Part shown: positions 14,139 through 23,472 of the stretch, in pieces | Layout: the number at the start of each line of letters is the position of its first letter | Numbering within the stretch: position 1 is the first letter of the stretch | From: CAZSNH01 sp052388455 | GTDB lineage: Bacteria > Pseudomonadota > Alphaproteobacteria > Rhizobiales > Hyphomicrobiaceae | Length of the DNA: 25,436 bases | NCBI GenBank assembly: GCA_052388455.1 | Contig: JBQTIA010000122.1 | Coordinates: 1-25,436, forward strand | Direction of reading: 5' to 3' | Made by a program: the position numbers and the translations under genes | The notes under the pieces: generated by a model | Seen by the model: only the letters and a program-made list of their open reading frames with translations | Database searches by the model: none | Told to the model about the DNA's origin: nothing

Positions 14139-14777
14139 CTGACGGCCGGAACGAACGCTTGGGCGTTGGGCGGATTCGGCGTTGACCACCTCTATGGCAA
14201 TGCGAACGGTGCGTTCGACGTCCTCGTGGGCGGAGCGGACAGAGACCATCTGCACATGGCAACGAGCAGCGCGGACGCCGGAACTCTGGCCTGGCTCGAG
14301 CCCGGCATGGGAGCCGACGTTCTCTACGGCTTCCGCGAGAACAAGGACAACTTCCTGATTGAAAAATGGCGGTTCGGCATCGGCGAGCGCCTCGACTCCT
14401 GGGAGCTCAGGAACAATGTGACAGGCCACGCCAGTGGCACACACGCCCAGTTCATCTTCGAGCAGGATACGGGCGTCCTGTGGTTCGATTCCAACGGAAA
14501 TCAAAGCGGCGGCCGCCAGGAGCTGGCCCGTTTCGACAATATGAGCGGGCTCGTCGACAACAATGGCGACGGCTTGAAGGAACTCGATACGAAGCAGTGC
14601 CTTTCTATCAATATCCCACAGGTGAGCCGACGAATTGTCGCCCGTGACGAGCAATTTACCGTCTCCAGACAAATCGGCAGCCCACACGTATACACCGCCC
14701 TGAAATTGCGGCATCACCACTGCAGGAGCACGAGGTTTCGGCAGCGCCGCAGGCGTGTGGCCGAAGACCGTCACTAA
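14139..14777 (+). pseudogene. Remainder of the interrupted RTX-type gene, 3' end lost
   Basis: The frame continues directly after the TGA with LTAGTNAWALGGFGVDHLYG, FDVLVGGADRDHLHM and a C-terminal-type block (FIFEQDTGVLWFDSNGN, ELARFDNMSGL), exactly what follows RTX repeats in secreted proteins. No good ribosome-binding site or ATG restarts it. Protein-like sequence stops near 14580; from there to the stop at 14777 the frame merely runs antisense to a WD40 gene remnant. The gene therefore has both a premature stop and a missing natural end. Confidence 0.65.
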
Positions 14778-14873
14778 GGTCCCGAAAGATAGAGCTAGGC
14801 TCCGAGCCGCCAGCACCCGAGCATCAATACTTCCGCGCCACCGCTCGACTCTGCGTGCATCCCACATTGGCAT
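14583..14873 (-). pseudogene. N-terminal stub of a WD40-repeat protein gene
   Basis: An ATG at 14873 with GGGGGA nearby opens a frame with a hydrophobic segment (VLAARSLALSFGTLVTVFG). A recognisable WD40 blade follows, VYVWAADLSGDGKLLVTGD then SAHLWDIDRKALLRIE, ending at about residue 97. Beyond this the frame loses WD40 character and runs antisense to the RTX-like gene. A complete protein of this kind would have several more blades, so this looks like the 5' end of a gene cut by a rearrangement at about 14580. Confidence 0.6.
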
Positions 14874-15061
14874 GGCCGTCCCCCGCGCAAAACGAGAGTC
14901 TAAATATTTCAGATAGCGTCTCCGAGCTTCTCATAAGACTTCACTTCCAGCAATCGCGAGCAGCGCCGATGATTGGGTAAGGACTGCCAGCTTCCGAATT
15001 GATCGATTGCGGAGGGCATGTCCTTCTGCCCCCCAGCCGCCATACGTAGCGCGCGCCCCCG

Positions 15062-16567
<1,506 letters not shown>

Positions 16568-16620
16568 GGGAGGCATCCAGCGGTGTGAGTGCAGTTCATA
16601 AAGCGATCGGGCTGGGGACG

Positions 16621-17016
16621 TCAGAGGCCGTCGGGCACATGCAGCGGCCACGTCCACGGCAGCACGAACACGGCGTCGAAATGCATGTCGTGATCGTGGT
16701 AGCGAGCGTTTCGCGCCAGCCAGAGGTCGGCGGCGTCGCGCACGCGGCGACTCTGCATCGGCGTGATGGACGCCTCGGCCATCTCGCGGCTGGCCCGCTG
16801 TTTGACCTCGACGAACGCCAGCCGCCGGCCGCGTGCGGCAACGAGATCGATCTCACCCAGCGGGCAGGACCAGCGGCGTGCCAGGATGCGATAGCCCTTG
16901 GCCATCAGCACGGCCGCTGCCAGCCGTTCCGACCATTGGCCCTGTCGCTCACGCGCGCGGCGGCGTCCGCTGTCCCCGGTGCGCGTTGCCATGCGTCGGG
17001 GTCCGCGTCCGCTCAT
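16621..17016 (-). CDS. YraN family protein (UPF0102), endonuclease-like fold
   Basis: This protein of 131 residues belongs to the YraN/UPF0102 family, which has a restriction-endonuclease-like (PD-D/ExK) fold of undetermined function. The active-site-like pattern is present: GYRILARRWSCPLGEIDLVAARGRRLAFVEVKQR, where GEIDLVA supplies the Asp and FVEVKQR the ExK. It is followed by RRVRDAADLWLARN, another family block. The ATG at 17016 overlaps the rsmI stop (ATGA), so the two are cotranslated. rsmI and yraN are frequent neighbours in Proteobacteria, usually near lppC/lpoA and gshB, both of which also occur in this window but further away. Confidence 0.9.
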   Translation of the reverse strand: MSGRGPRRMATRTGDSGRRRARERQGQWSERLAAAVLMAKGYRILARRWSCPLGEIDLVAARGRRLAFVEVKQRASREMAEASITPMQSRRVRDAADLWLARNARYHDHDMHFDAVFVLPWTWPLHVPDGL

Positions 17017-17918
17017 GTCCCGCTCTCACGCTTGAGCTTCAAGCCGAGGTCGTAGACGCGGGCCTTCGGCACGCCGAGGGCGTCCGCCACGGCCTTGGCC
17101 GCATCGCGCAGGCTGGCAATCTGGAGCGCGGCATCGAGGTGCTCGCGGATACGCTCGTCGGTGACCTCGACGGCGAGCGCCGGGCCGACGACGATGACCA
17201 CTTCGCCGCGCAGCTCGCGCGCCGCGAATGCCACGGCGAGATCGTCGAGCGGACCCCGTGCGATCTCCTCGTGCAGCTTGGTCAGCTCCCTCGCCACGGC
17301 AGCGGCGCGGCTGCCGAGCAGGCCCGCGAGATCGGCCAGGGTCTCGGCCACGCGCTGCGGCGCTTCGAAGAGCACGAGGCTGCCCGGCACCGCGGCAAGC
17401 TCTGATACTCGTGCGCGTCGTGCGGCGGACTTGGGAGGGAGAAATCCGGCGAAGAAAAAGGCGTCGGTCGGCAAGCCCGACGGGACGAGGGCGGCGAGGA
17501 TCGAAGAGGGGCCGGGCAGCGCGACGACCGGGTGACCGGCGGCGGCCGCTTCGCGCACCAGCTTGAAGCCGGGGTCGGACACGAGCGGCGTGCCGGCGTC
17601 CGAGATGAGGGCGATACGGCGTCCCTTCGCCAGCTCGGCGAGAATGCGCGGACGCTCGGCGGCGGCATTGTGCTCGTGATAGGGCCGCGTCGGCGTGGGG
17701 ATCGCGAAATGCTGCAGAAGGATGCCACTGTGGCGGGTATCCTCGCAGCAGACGAGATCGGCGCGGGCCAGCACGGCGAGCGCCCTGAGTGTCATGTCCC
17801 CGAGATTCCCGATCGGCGTCGCGACGAGATAAAGCCCCGGGGCCAGCGGCGCAGCGAGATTCGACGCGAGGTCTGCTCCCACCCGCTGAACGACGGACGC
17901 GGCCTTCAGGTCTTCCAC
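17013..17918 (-). CDS. rsmI: 16S rRNA (cytidine(1402)-2'-O)-methyltransferase RsmI
   Basis: This S-adenosylmethionine-dependent enzyme 2'-O-methylates C1402 of 16S rRNA in the ribosomal decoding centre. The tetrapyrrole-methylase-like fold is shown by GLYLVATPIGNLGDMTLRAL, CCEDTRHS, ISDAGTPLVSDPG and ALPGPSSILAALVPSGLP, then FEAPQRVAETL. A GTG start at 17918 (301 residues) was chosen because GGGAG lies six bases upstream and the length matches the family. The frame also remains open to an ATG at 18005, which would add 29 residues without conserved sequence and overlap the deacetylase gene end. The C-terminus contains LGVPKARVYDLGLKL, the usual short helical tail. It overlaps yraN by four bases. 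Confidence 0.94.
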   Translation of the reverse strand: MEDLKAASVVQRVGADLASNLAAPLAPGLYLVATPIGNLGDMTLRALAVLARADLVCCEDTRHSGILLQHFAIPTPTRPYHEHNAAAERPRILAELAKGRRIALISDAGTPLVSDPGFKLVREAAAAGHPVVALPGPSSILAALVPSGLPTDAFFFAGFLPPKSAARRARVSELAAVPGSLVLFEAPQRVAETLADLAGLLGSRAAAVARELTKLHEEIARGPLDDLAVAFAARELRGEVVIVVGPALAVEVTDERIREHLDAALQIASLRDAAKAVADALGVPKARVYDLGLKLKRESGT

Positions 17919-17988
17919 GTCACGCTCCCGTCGTTTTCCTTGCGCGGACCGCAGCCCGGTCGCAGCGGGCCGATGCCAGCCGCCGGCA

Positions 17989-19185
17989 TCAGCGCTGCAA
18001 CCCATCGACAGCGCCCCGTCGCGCCGGACCCTGCGGCTTGGCTGGCGATCCGGCCGGCGGCCCTGCGGGTGAAGCGTTCGGCGGCTGCGGTGTCGGCTGG
18101 CCCGTCATCTTTGCGGTGAACCTGTCGTAGGCGACCGAAAGCCGTCGCGCCAGGGCGTCGTGGCGGTCGGTGTCGCCGGGCTTGGCGTCGTAGCAGATCG
18201 GCTCGGTGCGCCATGTCGCGCCCTTGGTCGTCAGCAGCTCGGTGACGGTCGCAAACTCATAGCCCCTGGCGCGCAGCGCCGGCACGATGATGGCGAGGGC
18301 GGCGGCGGTATTCCAGCCGCGGCCATTGCCGTGGAACAGCACGATCGAGCCGGACCGCACACGGCGGATCACCTCGGACGCCATGGTCGCGGCGCTGAGA
18401 CCGACGGTCGGATCGCCCGAAGAGACATCCCACTGGATCGGCAGCAGCCCAAGGCTCGACACGGCCTCCAGCGCCTCGGCGTTGCAGGCGCCATAGGGAA
18501 AACGGAACAGCGACATGCGGGCGTTGGCGCGGGTCCGCACAACGAGGTTGCCGTCGCGGCCGAGGCAGCGGCGCGAGGCCAGCTCGGCGACCGTCTTCTC
18601 GTAGGCCGCCTGCGCCCAGCCGATCTCGTCGCTCTGGCGCCGGCCGATCAGCAGCCGCAGGTTGCGATGCTCCCAGGCGTGGTTTCCCACCTCGAACAGG
18701 GGATCGGCGATGAGCTGCTGTGCGTGCTCGGCGTGGGTCAGCAGCCATTTGCCGCCGCTGAAGAACGTCGCCTTGACGTTCTGCTGGCGCAGCAGGTTGA
18801 CGATCGCCGCGTCGTAGCCCGCCACCTCGTAAGGCTGCTCGCACAAGTCGAAGGTGAGCGCGACCCGCTTGATGCCCGGCGGCAGGTCGACGCGACGGAT
18901 GGCGCCGCGCGCGGCAGGGACATAGGTGATCAGGTCCTGATCCGGCGGAGCGACCATCGCGGCGCGCGTGCCCTTGACGATGGCCTTCTCCGCTGGACGG
19001 CCGGCGAGAGACTGCGGCGACCAGCATTGCCCCGCTGCGGCCGGTGGACGCTGGTCCGGCGACACTCCCGCCTCCCCGGCATGGACGGGGTGAGCGGAGA
19101 GCAGGGCGAGCCCTACCACCCAAACTCCCAAAATGGCCACTATTCCCCGGTGATGCTCGACCGACATTCCTCGATGGCCCGTCAT
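17989..19185 (-). CDS. Exported polysaccharide deacetylase (NodB homology domain)
   Basis: This protein of 398 residues has an N-terminal signal or membrane segment (IVAILGVWVVGLALLSAH) and a NodB/CE4 domain at about residues 105-320. Motif 1 reads VALTFDLCE (catalytic D113), motif 2 GNHAWEH (zinc ligands H169 and H173), motif 3 RFPYG (R228) and motif 5 IVLFHGNG (H285). The second Asp of the usual TFDD motif, normally a metal ligand, is Leu, a variation known in part of this family. A Pro-rich tail (PTPQPPNASPAGPPAG) ends the protein. It likely removes acetyl groups from a cell-wall or surface polysaccharide in the periplasm. It is upstream of rsmI on the same strand with a 70-base gap. The ATG at 19185 is favoured over 19167 on spacing. 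Confidence 0.86.
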   Translation of the reverse strand: MTGHRGMSVEHHRGIVAILGVWVVGLALLSAHPVHAGEAGVSPDQRPPAAAGQCWSPQSLAGRPAEKAIVKGTRAAMVAPPDQDLITYVPAARGAIRRVDLPPGIKRVALTFDLCEQPYEVAGYDAAIVNLLRQQNVKATFFSGGKWLLTHAEHAQQLIADPLFEVGNHAWEHRNLRLLIGRRQSDEIGWAQAAYEKTVAELASRRCLGRDGNLVVRTRANARMSLFRFPYGACNAEALEAVSSLGLLPIQWDVSSGDPTVGLSAATMASEVIRRVRSGSIVLFHGNGRGWNTAAALAIIVPALRARGYEFATVTELLTTKGATWRTEPICYDAKPGDTDRHDALARRLSVAYDRFTAKMTGQPTPQPPNASPAGPPAGSPAKPQGPARRGAVDGLQR

Positions 19186-19407
19186 GTTGCGCCTGCGGCG
19201 GCGATCGGCCGCCGGAAAGCGACATATTCTCCCCGGCGTGTCCTGCAAACGCTACTCCGAAGCAGCGGGGAGCGCTATTCGAGTTGACGTGCGTCGCGAT
19301 TTCACCCGAGTCTCGGCCGAGCATGTGACGCGGGGGCGTCTGACGGGGCCATTCGGGGACGGAGCCTCGCGGGGGTGACAGGCGAACCAGCGGCATTGGA
19401 AGGTCGA

Positions 19408-20826
19408 ATGATCAGCAGCCTCTGCAATTCCGGTCCGGCCCCCAGATGCGGCGCGCGTTCGACCTCGCGGAGCGTCCGGCCCAGGGCGACGCCCGGATGG
19501 GCGGGCTTCAAGGTCGTATCGCTTGTGCTCACAGCAGCCCTGTTGGGCGCCGGCTGCTCGGCCAATATCGGGGGCAGCTCGCAGGGCCCGGAATCACAGC
19601 CGCCCACCGCCGCGGCCCCGGCTTCGCAGAGCACCAAGACGCAGCCAACGCGCATCGCGATGCTGCTTCCGCTCGCAGGTTTCGGGCAGAGCGCGGTCAC
19701 TGCCAAGGCGCTCAAGCAGGCCGGAGAGCTGGCCCTGTTCGAACTCGACAATCCGCTGGTCCAGCTGGTGGTCAAGGATGATCGCGGCACTGCGGACGGG
19801 GCCAAGGCGGCCGCCGAGGAGGCCGTGCTGGAGGGTGCCGACATCGTCGTCGGGCCGCTGTTCTCCGCCGCCGTGGCCGGCGCGGCCGCGGTGGCGAGAA
19901 GCGGCAAGGTTCCGGTCGTCGGCTTCTCCAACGACGCGGCCGTCGCCGGCAACGGCGTTTATCTGCTCAGCTTCCTCGCCGAGCCCGAGGTGGAGCGCAT
20001 CGTCGCCTTCGCCGCCAAGCAAGGCAAATCGCGCTTCGCCGCTCTGATCCCGGCCGACGCCTATGGCAAGGCCATCGAGCCCGTGTTCCGTGACGCCGTC
20101 AGCCGGTCCGGCGGAACCGTCGTGGCGATCGAGACCTATCCCGTCCAGGCCAACGCCATGGTGGCCCCGGCCAAACGCCTCGTCGCGGCGATCATGGATT
20201 GGGAAGGGCGTGGCCAGCCGGTCGACGCGCTGTTCGTGCCGGCGGGTGCCGAGGCGATCCCGCATCTCGGGCCGGTTCTCGCCTATTCCGGATTGGACAC
20301 GAGCCGGGTCAAGCTGATCGGTACCGGCGCCTGGGACCAACCGAACACGGGGCGCGAGAAGATCTTCGTCGGCGGATGGTATCCGGCTCCCGATCCGCGC
20401 GGCTTCCAGGATTTCTCGGCCCGCTTCACGCGCACCTTCGGGTCGCAGCCCCCGCGCATCGCCAGTCTGGCCTACGATGCCGTCGCCATGGCTGTCCGGC
20501 TGTCGTCCGAGCCGCAGGCCAGCCGCTTCACGGCCGCCAGCCTGCTGCGTCCATCGGGCTTCAGCGGCATCGACGGCGGCTACCGATTCACCGCTGCGGG
20601 CATCGCAGAGCGTCCGCTCGCCGTCCTCGAGGTGCAGTCCTTCGGCACCCGTGTGATCGAACCGGCTGGTGCGGCGGGCTCACCTGCCGCGCCCGTCGTT
20701 TCGGCACCCGTGCCCACCAGCGGTGGCGTCGGCGCTGCGCCGGCGAGCCCGCGCGCGGCCGAGCCGGCTAGGCCGCCATGGCCTTTCGCGGCCGCAGGGG
20801 CGACGCAGCTCGCACCGGGATCCTGA
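19408..20826 (+). CDS. Penicillin-binding protein activator, LpoA/LppC-like lipoprotein
   Basis: This lipoprotein of 472 residues has a lipobox LLGAGC (C50) after a long basic N-region. The main domain is a periplasmic-binding-protein type I fold of the LppC/LpoA family: RIAMLLPLAGFGQSAVTAKALKQAGELALF, LVVKDDRGTADGAKAAAEEAVLEGADIVVGPLFS, VPVVGFSNDAAVAGNGVYLLSFLAEPEVERIVAFA and GTGAWDQPNTG. A disordered Pro/Ala tail ends the protein. In enterobacteria LpoA stimulates PBP1A, but this shorter alphaproteobacterial form lacks the N-terminal TPR-like domain, so that role is inferred. The start is uncertain: ATG 19408 has GGAAGG close by, and GTG 19375 is possible. It is divergent from the deacetylase; the usual partners rsmI and yraN are across that intergenic region. 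Confidence 0.85.
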   Translation: MISSLCNSGPAPRCGARSTSRSVRPRATPGWAGFKVVSLVLTAALLGAGCSANIGGSSQGPESQPPTAAAPASQSTKTQPTRIAMLLPLAGFGQSAVTAKALKQAGELALFELDNPLVQLVVKDDRGTADGAKAAAEEAVLEGADIVVGPLFSAAVAGAAAVARSGKVPVVGFSNDAAVAGNGVYLLSFLAEPEVERIVAFAAKQGKSRFAALIPADAYGKAIEPVFRDAVSRSGGTVVAIETYPVQANAMVAPAKRLVAAIMDWEGRGQPVDALFVPAGAEAIPHLGPVLAYSGLDTSRVKLIGTGAWDQPNTGREKIFVGGWYPAPDPRGFQDFSARFTRTFGSQPPRIASLAYDAVAMAVRLSSEPQASRFTAASLLRPSGFSGIDGGYRFTAAGIAERPLAVLEVQSFGTRVIEPAGAAGSPAAPVVSAPVPTSGGVGAAPASPRAAEPARPPWPFAAAGATQLAPGS

Positions 20827-21124
20827 TCGGAACGACCTCGGCATTTGACTGGGGCGCAACCGCGATGGTCATCACGGCCGACAGCTCGATCATCAGTCGA
20901 CCGAGCGCATAGCCGGCGGCGTCGAGATGAAGGCTGGCCTCGGAGTGCAATCGCGATACGTCGACCTGCCCGGACGTGGCCCGCGACACGACATCCTCCA
21001 GCCGACCCCATTGGCGCACGTCACTGATCGGCGATGGTAGCGGCCCCGCATGCGCCCGGCGAGGGGGCGGATTGCGCCCCGAAAGGTCGCGCAGTCCCGG
21101 AGCGAAGCGCTTCAGAAACGACAT
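20768..21124 (-). CDS. Small protein of unknown function, converging on the LpoA-like gene
   Basis: This is a predicted 118-residue soluble protein. The central part (DVRQWGRLEDVVSRATSGQ, then VDVSRLHSEASLHLDAAGYALGRLMIELSAVM) reads as two amphipathic helices with a believable hydrophobic pattern. The N-terminus is basic (MSFLKRFAPGLRDL) and there is no signal peptide. It overlaps the 3' end of the oppositely oriented LpoA-like gene by 59 bases. The ATG at 21124 lacks a clear Shine-Dalgarno, and the frame continues upstream to 21211. Protein-like composition and the absence of another gene between 20827 and 21370 support it. No family is recognised with confidence. Confidence 0.55.
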   Translation of the reverse strand: MSFLKRFAPGLRDLSGRNPPPRRAHAGPLPSPISDVRQWGRLEDVVSRATSGQVDVSRLHSEASLHLDAAGYALGRLMIELSAVMTIAVAPQSNAEVVPIRIPVRAASPLRPRKAMAA

Positions 21125-21370
21125 TGGTATTGACCGTCGTTGGACGCGCGCACGCAAGCTATTCAGATGTTCACGCGAAAGGCCAGCCATTTGGATTGGC
21201 GGCACAACCACAGCGGCAACATAGGCAATTCGTCGCCCGCCGCCGATCAGGCGAATTGCGACGAAACTCTTATTCTGTTAATTAAGAATGAATTCGCAGA
21301 AATGTGCAAGTCATTACCGCCAATTAGCCTGGCGAGAGCGAGCTTCAGAAACGAACGCTTTCGCCGACTG

Positions 21371-21961
21371 CTACCGGCGGCTGACGGCGACACCGCCGTT
21401 GAGCACGGTCTGCGCGCGGCGGTTCTGACTCCAGCAGGAGATGTCGTTGCAAACCGCCACCGGGCGCTCCTTGCCATAGGAGACGGTGCGGATGCGGCCC
21501 GCGCTGACACCCTGGCCGGCCAGGTAGCGCTTCACGCTTTCGGCGCGTCGGGCGCCAAGCGCGATGTTGTATTCGCGTGTGCCTCGCTCGTCGGCATGGC
21601 CCTCGATGGTGATGGTCTGCGAGGAAAACTGCTGCAGCCACTGGGCCTGATTGGACAGCGTCTGCTGACCCTCCGGCGTCAGGTCCGAGCTGTCGGAGGA
21701 GAAATAGACGATGTCGCCGGCATTGACCTGGAAATCGCCGTTGGAGCCGGGCGACTGCCCGTTGGCCCCCGAGCGGGCGTAGCGGCCGCCGTTCCCATAG
21801 CCGTTGCCATAATCGGAGCCGAGCCGGCTGTCGGGACCGGTGCCGCTTTCACTGGCGCAGGCCGCCAGGCTCAAGGCGGCGGCACTGGCCAGCAGCACCT
21901 TGAAGCACGGGTTGAAGCTCTGGACGACCGCAGCGGCGGCCGATTTCAATTGACGCGACAT
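21371..21961 (-). CDS. pal: Peptidoglycan-associated lipoprotein Pal
   Basis: This outer-membrane lipoprotein of 196 residues links the outer membrane to peptidoglycan as part of the Tol-Pal system needed for envelope constriction at division. Lipobox LAAC (C35) is followed by a Gly/Asn/Tyr-rich flexible tether (about 46-75) and an OmpA-like domain (about 83-190). Key blocks are VYFSSDSSDLTPEGQ, ITIEGHADERGTREYNIALGARRAESV with the diaminopimelate-binding residues, and SYGKERPVA. Two cysteines in VCNDISCWSQNRRA are typical of alphaproteobacterial Pal. The ATG at 21961 has AGGAG upstream. Here tolB is not adjacent upstream, and cpoB is not downstream, so the usual tol-pal cluster is split or this copy stands alone. 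Confidence 0.94.
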   Translation of the reverse strand: MSRQLKSAAAAVVQSFNPCFKVLLASAAALSLAACASESGTGPDSRLGSDYGNGYGNGGRYARSGANGQSPGSNGDFQVNAGDIVYFSSDSSDLTPEGQQTLSNQAQWLQQFSSQTITIEGHADERGTREYNIALGARRAESVKRYLAGQGVSAGRIRTVSYGKERPVAVCNDISCWSQNRRAQTVLNGGVAVSRR

Positions 21962-22211
21962 GGAGATACTCCTGACTCACCTGGGTGCGAGGATGTGCGC
22001 GCCGATGGTGAACACGGCGTTAATGACCGCCCTCCATGGCCCGAGTTCGACGGAAAAACAGCTTTTTGTAGGTTTGGTTTTGCGTTTGATCTGAGCTGCT
22101 TGCGCGCAGAGGCCGGCAAGGTATGGACGAGCGGGGCCGGCCTGTGGCACGCCCGGATCAGCCGCCTTACCCTCGGCCGACCGGAGCGAACGCCCACAGG
22201 AGACCATCGCC

Positions 22212-22871
22212 ATGAGCCGCCTCTACGGACCCTCACACCGCGATCTTCAGGACGAGTTCGACAGCCGACGCATGGCCGATCGCATCGAGACGATCGCGGT
22301 CAAGCCGGAACTGGACGACATGGCCCGCGCCTTCATCGAGAGCCGCGACATGTTTTTCCTGTCGTCAATCGACCATCAGGGCCGGCCGACGGTCTCCTAC
22401 AAGGGCGGCGATGCGGGCTTCGTCAGGGTGGTCGATGCGGGGCGCATCGCCTTCCCGAGCTACGACGGCAACGGCATGTACTTCTCGATGGGCAACATCG
22501 CCGCCAACCCGGAGATCGGCTGCCTGTTCATCGATTTCGAGCGGCCGTTCCGCTTGCGATTGCAAGGGCGTGCCGAGCTGGTGAGGTCCGGCCCGTTGTT
22601 GGGCCTGTTCAAGGAAGCGGAGCTGGTCGTCAGCGTCGCCGTTTCGGACGTTTGGATGAACTGCCCGCGCTACGTGCATCGTTATCAGAAAATCGCGCGC
22701 TCGCGCTACGTGCCGGCGGCCGGCGCGGAGACGCCGCTCTGCGAATGGAAACGCATCGATATGCTGGCCGATGCGCTGCCCGCCAAGGATGTTCCGAAGG
22801 TCGCGTCGGCCGGCAGCATCACGATCGACGACTGGATGGGCAAGGTGATGACCGGCGACGAAGGCGTGTGA
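22212..22871 (+). CDS. Pyridoxamine 5'-phosphate oxidase (PPOX) family flavoprotein
   Basis: This 219-residue protein has the split-barrel FMN-binding fold: FIESRDMFFLSSIDHQGRPTVSYKGG, RIAFPSYDGNGMYFSMGNIAANPEIGCLFIDFERPFRLRLQGRAEL, and a later WMNCPRYVHRY. These are features of the general PPOX-like group rather than of PdxH itself; the PdxH C-terminal signature is absent. Likely activity is an FMN- or F420-type redox reaction on an unknown substrate. The ATG at 22212 has AGGAG nine bases upstream. It is divergent from pal across a 250-base region. The N-terminal 40 residues form a helical lead-in seen in some members. Confidence 0.88.
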   Translation: MSRLYGPSHRDLQDEFDSRRMADRIETIAVKPELDDMARAFIESRDMFFLSSIDHQGRPTVSYKGGDAGFVRVVDAGRIAFPSYDGNGMYFSMGNIAANPEIGCLFIDFERPFRLRLQGRAELVRSGPLLGLFKEAELVVSVAVSDVWMNCPRYVHRYQKIARSRYVPAAGAETPLCEWKRIDMLADALPAKDVPKVASAGSITIDDWMGKVMTGDEGV

Positions 22872-22974
22872 AGGCTTCTCTGGGGTCGCGAGCAAAGGTC
22901 TCTCTGTCCGATTGACAGGCCCGCCGCTGAACGTAGCATTGGCCGATCGGAGGCCAATCGAACAAGGGCGACAC

Positions 22975-23211
22975 ATGACGGCTCGCTTGACCTACCAGAT
23001 CACGCTCAGGCCAGAACCGGAAGGTGGGTTCACGGTCCGGGTTCCAGCACTGCCTGAAATCATCACGTATGGTGAGGATGAACCGGAAGCGCTGGCGATG
23101 GCCAAGGACGCCATCGAACTCGTTCTAGCCAGCCGTCGGGAACGGGGCGAGGACATTCCGGACGACGTCCGTACCGTTCTGCGCTCGGTCGAAGTCACAC
23201 TCGCCGCTTGA
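22975..23211 (+). CDS. hicB: HicB-like antitoxin
   Basis: This 78-residue antitoxin matches the partial RNase H-like HicB fold: TYQITLRPEPEGGFTVRVPALPEIITYGEDEPEALAMAKDAIELVLASRRERGEDIPDD. There is no C-terminal helix-turn-helix, so DNA binding, if any, would need another surface. The ATG at 22975 has AAGGG at suitable distance; upstream in-frame codons are not conserved-looking. It lies before its toxin, the reverse of the E. coli hicAB order but common elsewhere. Its stop is eight bases before the hicA start. It should bind and neutralise HicA and repress the operon. Confidence 0.9.
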   Translation: MTARLTYQITLRPEPEGGFTVRVPALPEIITYGEDEPEALAMAKDAIELVLASRRERGEDIPDDVRTVLRSVEVTLAA

Positions 23212-23219
23212 CAGGTCCA

Positions 23220-23456
23220 ATGAATGCGCGGCGCCTGCCTTCACTGAACGGAAGAACCGTCATTCGGGCACTCGAGAAGGCTGGCTTCGAGGTCGTTCGG
23301 GTTTCAGGCAGTCATTTTCGCATGATCCATTCGGTCGATCCCTCGCGGCAGACGACCGTCCCTCACCACCGAGGAAAGGATATTCCCCGTGGAACTTTGA
23401 GGGACATCATCGAGCAGGCCGGCCTGACGGTCGACGAATTTTTGGACTTGTTGTGA
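23220..23456 (+). CDS. hicA: HicA-like toxin, mRNA interferase
   Basis: This 78-residue protein has the double-stranded-RNA-binding-like HicA fold: LNGRTVIRALEKAGFEVVRVSGSHFRMIH with the catalytic histidine H32 in GSHFRM. It continues through TTVPHHRGKDIPRGTLRDIIEQAGLTVDEFLDLL. HicA cleaves mRNA and is held inactive by HicB. The ATG at 23220 follows AGG four bases upstream; a TTG at 23208 would add four residues. All conserved residues are intact, so the toxin looks functional. The stop is 16 bases before gshB, so the toxin-antitoxin pair and gshB could be on one transcript. Confidence 0.91.
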   Translation: MNARRLPSLNGRTVIRALEKAGFEVVRVSGSHFRMIHSVDPSRQTTVPHHRGKDIPRGTLRDIIEQAGLTVDEFLDLL

Positions 23457-23472
23457 GCCATCGGAAGTCCAC

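Noticed and set aside
13074..14582. Continuation of the minus-strand WD40 frame to 599 residues
   Set aside because: Beyond about residue 97 the sequence is antisense to RTX-type and secreted-protein genes and has no WD40 pattern.
21140..22915. 591-residue plus-strand frame spanning the pal region
   Set aside because: It is antisense to pal and then out of frame with the PPOX gene, and shows no domain.
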